Assembly: GCF_003675325.1 (NCBI RefSeq)
Contig: NZ_CP033073.1
Coordinates: forward strand, 1,426,001-1,490,000
Direction of reading: 5' to 3'
DNA: 64,000 nucleotides
Source of the DNA: Streptomyces dangxiongensis
GTDB taxonomy: Bacteria; Actinomycetota; Actinomycetes; Streptomycetales; Streptomycetaceae
A program made the position numbers and the translations under genes. Below are positions 17,683-27,158 of this stretch, piece after piece. Under the pieces are notes generated by a model that saw nothing but the letters and a program-made list of their open reading frames with translations, was not told where the DNA came from and did not search any database. How positions within the stretch are numbered: position 1 is the stretch's first letter; every line of letters starts with the position of its first letter.

Positions 17683-19812
17683 TCAGCCGATTCCGGGGAT
17701 GAGGGAGATGAGCAGGTCGATGAGCTTGATGCCGACGAAGGGGGCGATCAGGCCGCCGATGCCGTAGATCGTCAGGTTGCGGCGGAGCATCCTGTCCGCG
17801 CTCACCGGCCGGTACTGCACGCCCTTGAGGGAGAGCGGGACCAGCGCGATGATGATCAGTGCGTTGAAGATCACCGCGGACAGGATCGCGGAGTCCGGCG
17901 AGGCCAGGCCCATGATGTTGAGCTTGTCCAGGCCCGGGTAGACGGCCGCGAACAGCGCCGGGATGATCGCGAAGTACTTCGCGACGTCGTTGGCGATGGA
18001 GAATGTCGTCAACGCCCCCCGTGTGATGAGGAGTTGCTTGCCGATCTCGACGATCTCGATGAGCTTGGTCGGGTTGGAGTCGAGGTCGACCATGTTGCCG
18101 GCCTCCTTCGCGGCCGACGTACCCGTGTTCATCGCGACGCCGACGTCCGCCTGGGCGAGCGCGGGCGCGTCGTTGGTGCCGTCGCCTGTCATCGCGACGA
18201 GCTTGCCGCCGGCCTGCTCCCGCTTGATGAGCGCCATCTTGTCCTCGGGAGTGGCCTCCGCGAGGAAGTCGTCGACACCGGCCTCCTCCGCGATCGCCTT
18301 CGCCGTCAGCGGGTTGTCGCCCGTGATCATGACGGTCTTGATGCCCATCCGGCGCAGTTCGTCGAACCGCTCCCGCATGCCGTCCTTGACGACGTCCTTG
18401 AGGTGGATGACGCCCAGCACACGGGCGCCTTCGGTGTCTTCGACGGCCACGAGCAGCGGCGTGCCGCCCGCTTCGGAGATCCGGTCGGTGAGCGCACCGG
18501 CGTCCTGGGACACCTCGCCGCCCTGTTCGCGGACCCAGGTGACGACCGAGCCGGCCGCGCCCTTGCGGATCTTCCGCCCGTCGACGTCCACGCCCGACAT
18601 CCGGGTCTGGGCGGTGAAGGCGATCCACTCGGCACCGGCCAGCTCTCCCTGCTGGCGCTCGCGCAGCCCGTACTTCCCCTTCGCCAGGACGACGATGGAG
18701 CGGCCCTCGGGTGTCTCGTCGGCCAGGGAGGACAGCCGGGCCGCGTCGGCGAGTTCGGCCTCGGTGGTGCCGCTCACCGGCACGAACTCCGACGCCTGCC
18801 GGTTGCCGAGCGTGATGGTGCCGGTCTTGTCGAGCAGCAGCGTGGAGACGTCACCGGCGGCCTCGACCGCGCGCCCCGACATGGCCAGCACGTTGCGCTG
18901 CACGAGCCGGTCCATGCCCGCGATGCCGATCGCGGACAGCAGGGCGCCGATGGTGGTGGGGATGAGGCAGACCAGCAAGGCCACCAGCACGACCATCGTC
19001 AGATGCGTGCCCGCGTAGTCCGCGAACGGCGGCAGCGTGGCGACCGCCAGCAGGAAGACGATCGTGAGCGAGGCGAGCAGGATGTTCAGCGCGATCTCGT
19101 TGGGCGTCTTCTGCCGGGCCGCGCCCTCGACCAGGGCGATCATGCGGTCGATGAAGGTCTCGCCGGGCTTCGTCGTGATCTTGATGACGATGCGGTCGGA
19201 CAGGACCTTCGTGCCGCCGGTGACGGCCGAGCGGTCGCCGCCGGACTCCCGGATGACGGGCGCCGACTCGCCGGTGATCGCCGACTCGTCGACGGACGCG
19301 ACGCCCTCGACGACGTCACCGTCGCCGGGAATGATGTCGCCCGCCTCGCAGACGACCAGGTCGCCGATGCGCAGCTCGGTGCCGGGCACCTGCTCCTCGC
19401 GGTCACCCACGAGCCGGCGGGCGACGGTGTCGGTCTTGGCCTTGCGCAGGGTGTCGGCCTGCGCCTTGCCACGCCCTTCGGCGACCGCCTCCGCGAGGTT
19501 GGCGAAGACGACGGTCAGCCACAGCCAGGAGCTGATGGTCCAGCCGAACCAGTCCCCCGGGTCCTTGAACGAGAAGACCGTGGTCAGCAGGGAGCCGATC
19601 CACACCACGAACATCACAGGCGACTTGATCATCACCCGCGGGTCGAGCTTGCGGAAGGCGTCCGGCAACGACTTCAGCAGCTGTTTCGGGTCGAACAGAC
19701 CGGCGCCGACGCGTCCTTCGTCCTTGTGGCCGGTCGGCACATCGCTGTGCGGTGCCCGGGTCGGGGTGGCTGTGGACATCGAGTCCTCTTGCTTCTCTGT
19801 GCGAGTGGTCAT
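17683..19812 (-). CDS. kdpB: Potassium-transporting ATPase ATP-binding subunit KdpB
   Basis: A 709-residue P-type ATPase that powers K+ uptake. In order it shows the TGES dephosphorylation loop near residue 180 ([12 protein letters not shown]), four helices including the [15 protein letters not shown] segment and the phosphorylation site [13 protein letters not shown] near 327. The hinge [20 protein letters not shown] and C-terminal helices end [16 protein letters not shown] at 19812 overlaps the kdpA stop as ATGA; a second ATG at 19779 has a better ribosome site (AAGAGGACT) and may be the main start. The Ser/Thr-rich leader is typical of Streptomyces KdpB. Confidence 0.97.
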   Translation of the reverse strand: MTTRTEKQEDSMSTATPTRAPHSDVPTGHKDEGRVGAGLFDPKQLLKSLPDAFRKLDPRVMIKSPVMFVVWIGSLLTTVFSFKDPGDWFGWTISSWLWLTVVFANLAEAVAEGRGKAQADTLRKAKTDTVARRLVGDREEQVPGTELRIGDLVVCEAGDIIPGDGDVVEGVASVDESAITGESAPVIRESGGDRSAVTGGTKVLSDRIVIKITTKPGETFIDRMIALVEGAARQKTPNEIALNILLASLTIVFLLAVATLPPFADYAGTHLTMVVLVALLVCLIPTTIGALLSAIGIAGMDRLVQRNVLAMSGRAVEAAGDVSTLLLDKTGTITLGNRQASEFVPVSGTTEAELADAARLSSLADETPEGRSIVVLAKGKYGLRERQQGELAGAEWIAFTAQTRMSGVDVDGRKIRKGAAGSVVTWVREQGGEVSQDAGALTDRISEAGGTPLLVAVEDTEGARVLGVIHLKDVVKDGMRERFDELRRMGIKTVMITGDNPLTAKAIAEEAGVDDFLAEATPEDKMALIKREQAGGKLVAMTGDGTNDAPALAQADVGVAMNTGTSAAKEAGNMVDLDSNPTKLIEIVEIGKQLLITRGALTTFSIANDVAKYFAIIPALFAAVYPGLDKLNIMGLASPDSAILSAVIFNALIIIALVPLSLKGVQYRPVSADRMLRRNLTIYGIGGLIAPFVGIKLIDLLISLIPGIG

Positions 19813-21461
19813 GACGCCAGCCCCTCGGCCAGCGGACCCAGCGCCAGCGCCGGGAAGTACGTCAGACCGGTGATGATCAAAATCGCGCCCACGAGCAGGC
19901 CCGTGAACAGGGGCTTCTCGGTGCGCAGGGTGCCCGCAGTGGCCGGCACCGGCTTCTGCTCGGCGAGCGAGCCGGCCAGCGCCAGCACGAACACCATCGG
20001 CAGGAAACGGCCGAGGACCATCGCGAGACCCAGCGTGGTGTTGAACCACTGGGTGTCGGCGTTCAGACCGGCGAAGGCCGAGCCGTTGTTGTTGGCGGCC
20101 GAGCTGTAGGCGTAGAGGATTTCGGAGAACCCGTGCGCGCCGCTGTTGGTCATCGAGTTGCCCGGCGTCGGCAGGGCCATCGCCGCAGCGGTGAAGATGA
20201 GCACCAGGGCCGGGGTGATGAGGATGTAGCAGGCCGCGAACTTGATCTCGCGGGTGCCGATCTTCTTGCCCAGGTACTCGGGCGTACGGCCGACCATGAG
20301 ACCCGCGATGAACACCGCGATGATGGCCATGATCAGCATGCCGTAGAGGCCCGAGCCGGTACCACCCGGGGCGATCTCGCCGAGCTGCATGCCGAGCATC
20401 GTGATGCCGCCGCCCAGACCGGTGAAGGAGGAGTGGAAGGAGTCCACGGCACCCGTCGAGGTCAGCGTGGTCGACACCGCGAAGATCGACGACGCGCCGA
20501 CGCCGATGCGCTGCTCCTTGCCCTCCATAGCCCCGCCCGCGATGTCGAACGCCGGGCCGTGGTGGGCGAACTCGGTCCACATCATCAGCGCGATGAAGCC
20601 GGCCCAGATCGTGGCCATCGTCGCCAGGATCGCGTAGCCCTGCTTGAGGCTGCCGACCATGCGGCCGAAGGTTCGGGTCAGGGCGAAGGGGATGACCAGC
20701 AGCAGGAAGATCTCGAAGAGGTTCGTGAACGGGGTGGGGTTCTCGAAGGGGTGAGCGGAGTTGGCGTTGAAGTAGCCGCCGCCGTTGGTGCCCAGCTCCT
20801 TGATGGCCTCCTGCGAGGCGACAGCCCCGCCGTTCCACTCCTGCGAGCCGCCCATGAACTGGCCGACCTCGTGGATCCCGGAGAAGTTCTGGATCGCGCC
20901 GCACGCCACGAGGACGATCGCCGCGACCACCGAGAACGGCACGAGGATGCGGATGACACCGCGCACCATGTCGGACCAGAAGTTGCCCAGTTCACCGGCG
21001 CGGGACCGGGCGAAGCCCCGCACCAGCGCCACCGCGACGGCGATGCCGACGGCCGCGGAGACGAAGTTCTGCACGGCCAGACCACCGGTCTGCACCACAT
21101 GGCCCATGGCCTGTTCGCCGTAGTACGACTGCCAGTTGGTGTTCGTGACGAAGGACGCGGCGGTGTTGAACGCCTGGTCCGGGTCGATGGCCTGAAATCC
21201 CAGCGAGCCGGGCAGGTGGCCCTGAAGCCGCTGCAGCAGGTACAGGAAGAGGACGCCGACCGCCGAGAAGGCTAGGACACCGCGCAGATAGGCGGGCCAG
21301 CGCATCTCGGTGTTCGGGTTGGCTCCGATGCCCTTGTAGATCCACTTCTCGACGCGCCAGTCTTGCAGAGAGGAGAGGAGAGTAGGGAGCGGAGAGTAGG
21401 TGAGCCCCAGAGCCACTATCAGAGCGAGCAACTGAAGGATGCCGGCGAGGACGGGACTCAT
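19809..21461 (-). CDS. kdpA: Potassium-transporting ATPase K+-binding subunit KdpA
   Basis: A 550-residue channel-like subunit that selects and carries K+. It has about ten transmembrane helices and the four selectivity-filter-like loops expected of the SKT fold: [11 protein letters not shown] (about 105), [19 protein letters not shown] (about 222-240), the [18 protein letters not shown] region and [17 protein letters not shown] near 445. It is intact, starts 5 bp after kdpF and overlaps kdpB by 4 bp, so these genes are translationally coupled. Confidence 0.97.
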   Translation of the reverse strand: MSPVLAGILQLLALIVALGLTYSPLPTLLSSLQDWRVEKWIYKGIGANPNTEMRWPAYLRGVLAFSAVGVLFLYLLQRLQGHLPGSLGFQAIDPDQAFNTAASFVTNTNWQSYYGEQAMGHVVQTGGLAVQNFVSAAVGIAVAVALVRGFARSRAGELGNFWSDMVRGVIRILVPFSVVAAIVLVACGAIQNFSGIHEVGQFMGGSQEWNGGAVASQEAIKELGTNGGGYFNANSAHPFENPTPFTNLFEIFLLLVIPFALTRTFGRMVGSLKQGYAILATMATIWAGFIALMMWTEFAHHGPAFDIAGGAMEGKEQRIGVGASSIFAVSTTLTSTGAVDSFHSSFTGLGGGITMLGMQLGEIAPGGTGSGLYGMLIMAIIAVFIAGLMVGRTPEYLGKKIGTREIKFAACYILITPALVLIFTAAAMALPTPGNSMTNSGAHGFSEILYAYSSAANNNGSAFAGLNADTQWFNTTLGLAMVLGRFLPMVFVLALAGSLAEQKPVPATAGTLRTEKPLFTGLLVGAILIITGLTYFPALALGPLAEGLAS

Positions 21462-21466
21462 GCTTC

Positions 21467-21556
21467 TCAGAACCTCTCCGGGAAGATCAGGGCGAGGACG
21501 AGATAGCCCAGCAGGGCGACGGCCACGACGAGGCCGACGATGTTCTCGGCGGTCAC
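21467..21556 (-). CDS. kdpF: KdpF small membrane subunit
   Basis: A 29-residue protein, essentially one membrane helix: [20 protein letters not shown] then LALIFPERF, the standard KdpF pattern with the C-terminal FPERF. KdpF is a lipid-like stabiliser of the KdpFABC complex. The GTG start at 21556 overlaps the stop of a preceding 27-codon ORF as GTGA, so it is probably translated by coupling. The gene is short enough to be missed by ordinary gene finders. Confidence 0.9.
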   Translation of the reverse strand: MTAENIVGLVVAVALLGYLVLALIFPERF

Positions 21557-21636
21557 AGCTTGGTCACCCCCTTGGCGACGAGGGCCACCAGCGCGAAGAC
21601 GGCGAGCGTGGTGACGACGAAGGCCAGGTCGGCCAT
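21553..21636 (-). CDS. Small membrane ORF upstream of kdpF (27 residues)
   Basis: An ATG with the strong ribosome site AGGAG opens a 27-codon frame: [20 protein letters not shown] then AKGVTKL. It is one hydrophobic helix with a basic C-terminal tail. Its TGA overlaps the kdpF GTG, so it heads the operon and would couple translation into kdpF. It resembles KdpF in size and layout but lacks the FPERF end. It might be an additional small subunit, or a leader whose translation controls the operon. The function is not known to me. Confidence 0.7.
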   Translation of the reverse strand: MADLAFVVTTLAVFALVALVAKGVTKL

Positions 21637-21708
21637 CGCGAGCTCCTAGAGGAGGTTCGGATTGAACGGACGATTCGAGGAAACCGCCTCCGTGGCCGGA
21701 TTCGGTCG

Positions 21709-21762
21709 TCGTTGACACCTCCCTTACGGCAACGGGTCCCGCTTTGACGGAACTCTTACGGC
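21709..21762 (-). promoter_or_regulatory. 22-bp direct repeats, candidate KdpE operator
   Basis: TCGTTGACACCTCCCTTACGGC (21709-21730) and GCTTTGACGGAACTCTTACGGC (21741-21762) share TTGAC-N6-CTTACGGC and are spaced 32 bp, three helical turns. They lie about 75-125 bp upstream of the first gene of the kdp operon. OmpR-family regulators such as KdpE commonly bind direct repeats so spaced; the assignment is inference. Confidence 0.55.
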
Positions 21763-21882
21763 TGCCTCCTCCACCTGCGGCAACGAATGCCCCCGTCCGC
21801 TTGAACACGCCGACGGCCCGGCTCGGGCAGGGGCGGGCCGTCATGGGACGTCAGGTGCCTTGGAAACGCGGAGACGCTGAGA

Positions 21883-22080
21883 TCAGCAGACCCGGAACCT
21901 CAATCGGCAGATCACCGCCTCCGTGTCCCGGCGTACGGCGTGCGCGACCACCCCACCCCGCCGGTTCTGCAGGAGCCGCTGCCACAGCCGCTCCGGCTCG
22001 ACCTCGGCGATCAGCACGGTCACGCGGGCATCGGGCCAGCAGTTGTGTGCGGCGTAGGTGAGCGTGACAAGGCATACCTG
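21883..22080 (-). pseudogene. Relic of the C-terminal domain of an APC permease
   Basis: A minus-strand stretch reads VTVLIAEVEPERLWQRLLQN then RRGGVVAHAVRRDTEAVI, collinear with the last domain of the broken permease at 11934-13447 (IAVLIPEVEPRHRRYQILQN). Nothing upstream continues the permease. It is thus a second, separate fragment, on the opposite side of the kdp operon. The rest of 21763-22307 holds no gene I can support. Confidence 0.55.
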
Positions 22081-22307
22081 GAATCCGAGAACGACCAGTT
22101 TCTTGCCGCAGGCACGTCCCGGCCGATCACCGCACAGATCACCGTCCCGGGCGACCCGGCTCACCTGCCCCAGGAATACCATCCCCCTGATGTCTTCCGC
22201 CTCGACTTTCACGCGCGGGGCGATTGCGTCGGCGACCGCCCGGCCCGTCGCGGTCCGGCACGCGGCGACGTGGGCGATGAGCGGCGGACCGGAACACTGT
22301 CGCGGCG

Positions 22308-23138
22308 TCAGTAGGCGGCGAGGGAGATGGCGGTGTAGTGCGCGGTGAAGGCCACCACGGTCAGCGCGTGGAAGACCTCGTGGAAGCCGAACCAGCGGGG
22401 TGCGGGGTCGGGCCGCTGGAGGGCGTAGACCACCGCGCCCGCGCTGTAGAGGAGACCGCCGACCACGATCAGGACGACCACGGCCGCTCCGCCGGTGTGC
22501 AGGAAGTCAGGCAGGTAGCTCACCGGTGCCCACCCCAGCGCCAGGTAGCACGGGGTGTACAGCCAGCGCGGAGCTCCGACCCACAGGACCCGGAACGCGA
22601 TGCCGGCCAACGCTCCCGTCCACACGGTCCACAGCAGCACGGACCGCTGGTCCGGCGGGAGGAGGAGCACGGCCAGGGGGGTACAGGTGCCGGCGATGAT
22701 CAGGAAGATGTTGGCGTGGTCGAGGCGTCGCAGCAGAGCCTCGCCGAGCGGCCCCCAGGTGCCGCGGTGGTAGATGGCGCTCGTCGCGAACAGCAGCCAG
22801 GCGGTGACCGCATACACGGCGCAGGCCAGGACCGCCTGCGGAGTACGGGCCAGGCAGATGAGCACGACGCCTGCGATCAGTGCGGCAGGGACCATTCCGG
22901 CATGGAGCCAGCCACGCAGCCTCGGCTTGATCGGTTCGGCCAGGTCGGCCGCCCGCTCCACCGGAGCAGCGGCCGAGTGAGCCCCCTTCCCCGCATGGTC
23001 GCGCGGTGATTGGTCGGGTAGCCCGTCTGCACAGCGCTCTCCATGCGCTGACACGACGTGACCACATTCGAATGCAGCGGCGTCGCGGGACACAGCTTCT
23101 CGTCCTGCCCCGGGCTCCTGGGTGTCACTGGCAACCAT
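22308..23138 (-). CDS. Hemolysin III / PAQR-family membrane protein
   Basis: A 276-residue seven-helix membrane protein of the TrhA (hemolysin III, PAQR) family. About 75 residues of soluble leader precede the first helix. Signature residues are present: RLRGWLHAGMVP near the start of the core, SAIYHRGTW (catalytic-like S and H), RRLDHANIFLIIAGTCTPLA and the C-terminal GFHEVFHALTVVAF. The last holds the paired histidines that, with the first, bind zinc. Bacterial members affect membrane fluidity; any haemolysis is a historical label. The leader makes the true start uncertain. Fragments of a sister gene occur at 52925-52995. Confidence 0.9.
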   Translation of the reverse strand: MVASDTQEPGAGREAVSRDAAAFECGHVVSAHGERCADGLPDQSPRDHAGKGAHSAAAPVERAADLAEPIKPRLRGWLHAGMVPAALIAGVVLICLARTPQAVLACAVYAVTAWLLFATSAIYHRGTWGPLGEALLRRLDHANIFLIIAGTCTPLAVLLLPPDQRSVLLWTVWTGALAGIAFRVLWVGAPRWLYTPCYLALGWAPVSYLPDFLHTGGAAVVVLIVVGGLLYSAGAVVYALQRPDPAPRWFGFHEVFHALTVVAFTAHYTAISLAAY

Positions 23139-23360
23139 GCGGTCATGCTAGAAAACCTCACCCGGACACCTGACGGGAGGTCGGTCCAGAACCCCGGAGC
23201 CACGTCGCCGGGCCCGGGCCGGTTCGCCACCGTGTAAACCGAAGCCCCGTTGCCGCTACCGCCGATTGGGCCTGCCGAAGCCGAGTAGATCCGGCTTGTG
23301 ATGGGAACGATCAGGGCTTCCGAACGGGCATCTCCGCTCGCCTACGCGCAAGGATCGCCG

Positions 23361-23921
23361 ATGCTTCCTGAGGTCCGCCCCCACGTATCCACCGGCCTCG
23401 CAGACCAGTTGGAACACCAACTGGACCTGGCTCCGCATCTCGAGGCCGGCCGGCTCGATGTGGAGGGCGTCGCCGGCGTCGCAGTCGTCGCAGCCGCCCA
23501 CAGCGACGGCTATGCGGCCACCGGCCATCTCCTCGGGCTGCTGGCCGCGCTGCCTGCCCCCACCAAGGCAGGAGAACGCTTCTGGTCGGACCTGTGGAGG
23601 TCGTCGGGCACCGCGTACCTGTTGCCCGTCAACATCAAGGATCTGGTGCTGCGTTCGCTGGCAGGAGAGGGAACCGCCCTGGCCCGGCAGGTCCTCTCGG
23701 CCGTCGATGAGATGACCCCGCCCCAGCGCGGCGCGGCCGGGGAGGTGATCGGTCAGGCCCTCGTCGAGTCCGACCATCTGCCCGACCTCAAGACACAGGT
23801 CATCGGGGAACTGTGGCTCCGAGATCTCGAGCTCACCGCCTGGCGCGTCCTGCACGCAGACCGCAGGTCTGACGATCCGGCTGGACGGAAAGCCTTCCTG
23901 GACGCCTGGACGAGCGTCTGA
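23361..23921 (+). CDS. Conserved hypothetical protein
   Basis: A 186-residue soluble protein I do not recognise. ATG at 23361 with AAGGA upstream gives MLPEVRPHVSTGLADQLEHQ; an earlier in-frame ATG at 23298 would add 21 residues. The body alternates helices (GHLLGLLAALPAPTKAGERF, LALAR-like segments, EMTPPQRGAAGEVIGQALVE) and ends LDAWTSV. There are no cysteine clusters, signal peptide or membrane segments. It is transcribed toward the cold-shock gene and ends 128 bp before a strong terminator. Confidence 0.65.
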   Translation: MLPEVRPHVSTGLADQLEHQLDLAPHLEAGRLDVEGVAGVAVVAAAHSDGYAATGHLLGLLAALPAPTKAGERFWSDLWRSSGTAYLLPVNIKDLVLRSLAGEGTALARQVLSAVDEMTPPQRGAAGEVIGQALVESDHLPDLKTQVIGELWLRDLELTAWRVLHADRRSDDPAGRKAFLDAWTSV

Positions 23922-24048
23922 ACGTCGGCTCCTCCGAGCTGCACGGCAGCCGCGCAGGACACGCGGCTCCCGTGCCCGACGGCGCTTGCAGCGACTGAGG
24001 TCGGGAGGTTCCGGGCCGAAGTCGCACCAGCCCCGGGCCTCTACAGCT

Positions 24049-24080
24049 CAGGGCCGCGCAGCAATGGCTGCGCGGCCCTG
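24049..24080. terminator. Bidirectional terminator hairpin
   Basis: A perfect 14-bp stem (CAGGGCCGCGCAGC and its complement) with loop AATG between the convergent hypothetical gene and cold-shock gene. Confidence 0.85.
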
Positions 24081-24195
24081 ATCCTGTGCCGGCCCGGCAC
24101 GAGAGCAGGCGCCTTCGTCCGGGTGGGCGGCAGGGCCCGCACGGGCGGCGGCAACCGGACGCGGCGTGCGCGTTGCCTCGGGCAGGCATGCGAGG

Positions 24196-24399
24196 TCAGG
24201 CCAGGTTGATGTTCTCGGCCTGCGGACCCTTCTGGCCCTGGGTGACGTCGAACGTCACGGCCTGGCCCTTCTGGAGCTCACGAAAGCCCGTGGAGTTGAT
24301 CGCGGAGTAGTGCGCGAAGACATCCGGGCCGCCGCCGTCCTGGGCGATGAAGCCGAAGCCCTTCTCCGCGTTGAACCACTTCACAGTTCCCGTAGCCAT
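24196..24399 (-). CDS. Cold-shock protein, CspA family
   Basis: A 67-residue single-stranded nucleic-acid-binding beta-barrel. RNP1 (KGFGFI, residues 14-19) and RNP2 (VFAHYSAI, about 27-34) are both present, as are the opening [17 protein letters not shown] and a [10 protein letters not shown] end. It would bind mRNA and melt structure during cold or growth transitions. It differs from the other two copies in the window, which are identical to each other, at about a dozen positions, mostly after residue 33. A MerR-like gene is read in the same direction from upstream. Confidence 0.95.
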   Translation of the reverse strand: MATGTVKWFNAEKGFGFIAQDGGGPDVFAHYSAINSTGFRELQKGQAVTFDVTQGQKGPQAENINLA

Positions 24400-24642
24400 G
24401 TCTCATGCCTTCCAGTCGATGAACGCCTCCCACTCCAGTGGCAGACGGAGGTGATCGCCCTGGTCCCTGCGGCACAGCACAGCAAAACGCCCACACCAGA
24501 GGCGTGGGCAAGAGGGAATTCCGAACCACGACAGCTAACGCAGACGCTACACGCTCACACACCGCGTCACCACAGGAAATGATCACACCGCACACCGAGA
24601 CCGTGCGTGCGGTGCCCGCCGACGCTGACGGGCACGCTCATC

Positions 24643-24981
24643 TCATGCTGCTGCCGTTGGGTTCGCTGATTCGGCGGCACGGCGGTATTCGGCGTTGAGG
24701 CGCTGGGCTTCCTCGAGTTGGTCCTCGAGGATGATGATCCGGCAGGCGGCCTCGACGGGGGTCCCGTGGTCGACGAGTTCCCGGGCGCGGGCGGCGATGC
24801 GTAGCTGGTAGCGGGAGTAGCGGCGGTGGCCGCCCGCGGAGCGCAGCGGGGTGATCAGGCGGTGTTCGCCGATGGCGCGGAGGAAGCCCTGGGTGGTGCC
24901 GAGCATCTCGGCGGCCCGGCCCATGGTGTAGGCGGGGTAGTCGTCGTCGTCGAGACGGCCGAACGTGTCGTCCGCTGTCAT
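24643..24981 (-). CDS. MerR-family helix-turn-helix protein
   Basis: A 112-residue protein with an N-terminal MerR-type winged helix (YTMGRAAEMLGTTQGFLRAI, then LITPLRSAGGHRRYSRYQ, whose GGHRRYS is the family signature). A short helical tail (IILEDQLEEAQRLNAEYRRA) probably dimerises. There is no effector domain, so the signal is not evident. ATG at 24981 with AGAGAGG upstream is preferred over a much longer in-frame extension. Upstream of the cold-shock gene, it may regulate it; that is only a guess from position. Confidence 0.85.
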   Translation of the reverse strand: MTADDTFGRLDDDDYPAYTMGRAAEMLGTTQGFLRAIGEHRLITPLRSAGGHRRYSRYQLRIAARARELVDHGTPVEAACRIIILEDQLEEAQRLNAEYRRAAESANPTAAA

Positions 24982-26075
24982 CGCACCTCTCTGTGGAACG
25001 CGTGGAGGGGCCCCGGCGCCGTACCGGCACCAGGGCCCCGAAGGAACTGCTACACCATCTGCCGGCCCTGATACTGCGCCGGTCCTCTGTTTCCGCGGAC
25101 CCGACCGAGACGCTGTCGGGGGCGCGGGGATCGCGGTTGCTCGACCGGAGACCACCTCACTATCGATGTCCTGCGGTACCCGGGTCCAAGACTTCCGCCC
25201 GGGCGATCCTGATGGCGCTCGGCTCCTCCGTTCTTCCCTCTTGATCAACTACTCACTAGCGGAAACTGCGTACTGCTGGTACCGCGAACTGCTGGTGGCC
25301 CAGAACAGCGCCACTCTTCGGCAGCCAGCCCCGTCGCCCGTCCTGCGTCTGCTCCGGCTTGGAACCCCACTGCCGAACCTCCCGGTGCGCGCGCCCGCAG
25401 CCGACGCCTTCACCGAGGTACTGCTCAACCGACTTCGCTGCTGGGTACTGCCGACCTTCACCTACTGGTACTGCCACTGCGGTACTGCTCATGGCGGCCC
25501 CTGATCACTGCGGGCCACCCGGTCCGGTCGTCAGTCCCGTTGCCGTCCTGCAACCGCTCTGGCTTCGGAACTCCACCACCGCACCGTCCTGCCAACTGCA
25601 ACTGCGTGTACTACTGCCCGGCAGTTCATCTCTGCCGGGCCTCGCTCGATCTCGGCTACGAGAGAAACCATAACCACACCACCGCGCAATGTCTACTCCG
25701 GCTGGCATAGATTTCCGCGTGCTCGGAGATGAGGTTCCGCCTCGACCGGTCCATGGGTGGTCCAAACAGCTCTGAGGCTCGGTCCGGCGCTCGCAGTGAC
25801 CCACCGCCGGTGCGTGACGAGGATCTGCTTCCTCGTCCCGCGGCCACTCCGTCCTGCTCGCCCTGCCGCTGGCATCGCCGTGGATGGGCCGCTTGCTCGA
25901 ACCGGCACGGCCCCTGACTCGAGCAGACCGTGGGCCGCCGGGACACGGGCTCACGGCAGCAGGTGCCGTCACGCGTCGGCTGTGGTCCTCAGTCCCCTTC
26001 AGGCAAGCACTGTGACTCTGCGGGGTTGGCGGGTGGAGGGGCGGGGCACAGGGGTTGGGTAGGCACGGGCAGGGC
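24982..26075. other. Long gene-poor stretch, ACTGC-rich in the middle
   Basis: No open frame in this 1.1 kb gives a recognisable protein, and base composition falls below the neighbours around 25250-25640. That part contains 13 copies of ACTGC on the plus strand, six of them TACTGC (25271, 25419, 25446, 25469, 25483, 25612). It could be a decayed gene with a repeated codon pair or a non-coding RNA. Confidence 0.4.
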
Positions 26076-26498
26076 ATGGACGATCCAGAGACCAGGGTGA
26101 CCCTGATGATCACGACGATTGCCAGCGCCGCAGCCGTCCGTCCCGAAACAGCCATTGCCGACGCACGCGATACGGCACGGGCCTTCCTCGAAGGTTTGCG
26201 GCAGCCGGCCATGACCCCTGACGCAGCGGACACTGTGGTCCTGGTCGTGTCCGAACTCGTCACCAATGCCCTGCGCCACGGCGGGGGCCGCTGCACACTG
26301 GAACTGACTGCGCACCCTGACATCATCGAGGTCGCCGTTCACGACCCCAGCCGGCATGTGCCGCGCATGCGCACCCCTGACCTGAACGGCGGCACCGGGG
26401 GCTTCGGCTGGCCCATGGTCACCCGCCTGGCCCACGCCACGGCGGTCACTCGCCGGGCCGCCGGCGGCAAGACCGTGAGCGCCTGCCTTGCCCGGTAG
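26076..26498 (+). CDS. HATPase-domain anti-sigma-like regulator
   Basis: A protein of about 140 residues with the HATPase_c_2 domain of the SpoIIAB/RsbW class, many of which occur in Streptomyces as anti-sigma kinases. The N-box is VLVVSELVTNALRHGGGRC, and G1/G2-like motifs are DPSRHVPRMR and GGTGGFGWPMVTRLA. ATP binding is likely. The phosphorylation partner is not in view. ATG at 26076 or ATG at 26106 are both possible starts; neither has a strong ribosome site. A small ORF follows 46 bp downstream in the same direction. Confidence 0.82.
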   Translation: MDDPETRVTLMITTIASAAAVRPETAIADARDTARAFLEGLRQPAMTPDAADTVVLVVSELVTNALRHGGGRCTLELTAHPDIIEVAVHDPSRHVPRMRTPDLNGGTGGFGWPMVTRLAHATAVTRRAAGGKTVSACLAR

Positions 26499-26544
26499 CG
26501 GCACCGCTCAAGCAGCCGGATGGCCGGCGAATACAGTCCGCTTC

Positions 26545-26784
26545 ATGTCGAAGCCTGACGAGCTGCTCGTTGACGTCGCCGCCCTGGTGCAGTCCGCGCG
26601 GAGCAATCAGATGTCCCTGACCGTGGTCACCGGTGGCGCGGTCATCACCGGCCGCCTGGCTCCCGAAGCGGTGTGGAGGAAGCTATTCCGGCCACTGAGC
26701 GACGGCGACGGGAACCGGCTGCACGCAGTGTGGGCCCAACCGGCGTACCGGTTGGGCCCACACTGCTGGTCAGGTGTCGGCTAG
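26545..26784 (+). CDS. Small hypothetical protein running into a terminator
   Basis: A frame of 79 residues: MSKPDELLVDVAALVQSARS, then SLTVVTGGAVITGRLAPEAVW. The first 55 residues look like genuine coding sequence. The last 20 are encoded by a 19-bp perfect hairpin (26725-26766), which suggests the original 3' end is lost or that the protein really ends within the terminator. I do not recognise the family. Confidence 0.5.
   Translation: MSKPDELLVDVAALVQSARSNQMSLTVVTGGAVITGRLAPEAVWRKLFRPLSDGDGNRLHAVWAQPAYRLGPHCWSGVG
26725..26766. terminator. Strong hairpin, 19-bp stem
   Basis: GCAGTGTGGGCCCAACCGG and its exact complement with loop CGTA. It lies between the plus-strand small ORF and the convergent minus-strand gene ending at 26800, so it probably serves both. 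Confidence 0.85.
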
Positions 26785-26799
26785 TGCCTGTTTACCCGG

Positions 26800-27108
26800 T
26801 CAGATCGTCACGGGGGTACCGAGCATCGCGGAGGCATGCTGCAGCGAGCCGAGGATGCCCAGAGGCGCGGCCTTGGGGAGGTCGCGGCAGGTGAAGCCGA
26901 GCCGAGCCATGGCCCGGAGGACTTCTGCGGCGCTGAAGTCACGGCGGTCCTGGCGCGTGATGACCTGGCCGACCTGCTTGACGGGATAGTGACGACGGCC
27001 GATGATCACGGACTCGGCGGTGACCGGTTCGGGCTTGATGCCCTTCATCGATTCCAGCACGCCGATCTTGGTGAGCTCGAAGGGGAAGCGGGCGATGACG
27101 CAGCGCAT
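26800..27108 (-). CDS. Conserved small Streptomyces protein, unknown function
   Basis: A 102-residue protein beginning MRCVIARFPFELTKIGVLES, with GIKPEPVTAESVIIGRRHYP, ITRQDRRDFSAAEVLRAMAR and LGFTCRDLP following. From memory, closely similar small proteins recur beside cold-shock and DEAD-box helicase genes in streptomycetes, which matches this setting. No catalytic motif, signal peptide or membrane segment is visible. The pattern of short strands and a basic middle would suit a nucleic-acid-associated protein, but that is speculation. Confidence 0.75.
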   Translation of the reverse strand: MRCVIARFPFELTKIGVLESMKGIKPEPVTAESVIIGRRHYPVKQVGQVITRQDRRDFSAAEVLRAMARLGFTCRDLPKAAPLGILGSLQHASAMLGTPVTI

Positions 27109-27158
27109 GTGGCCTCACAGGGAGAAGGGGAGAACGGTCTGACCAGGGGTGAGGCGTT

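Noticed and set aside
17656-20109. 817-codon plus-strand open frame across kdpB and kdpA
   Set aside because: Shadow of the kdp genes, low-complexity translation, no ribosome site or family motifs.
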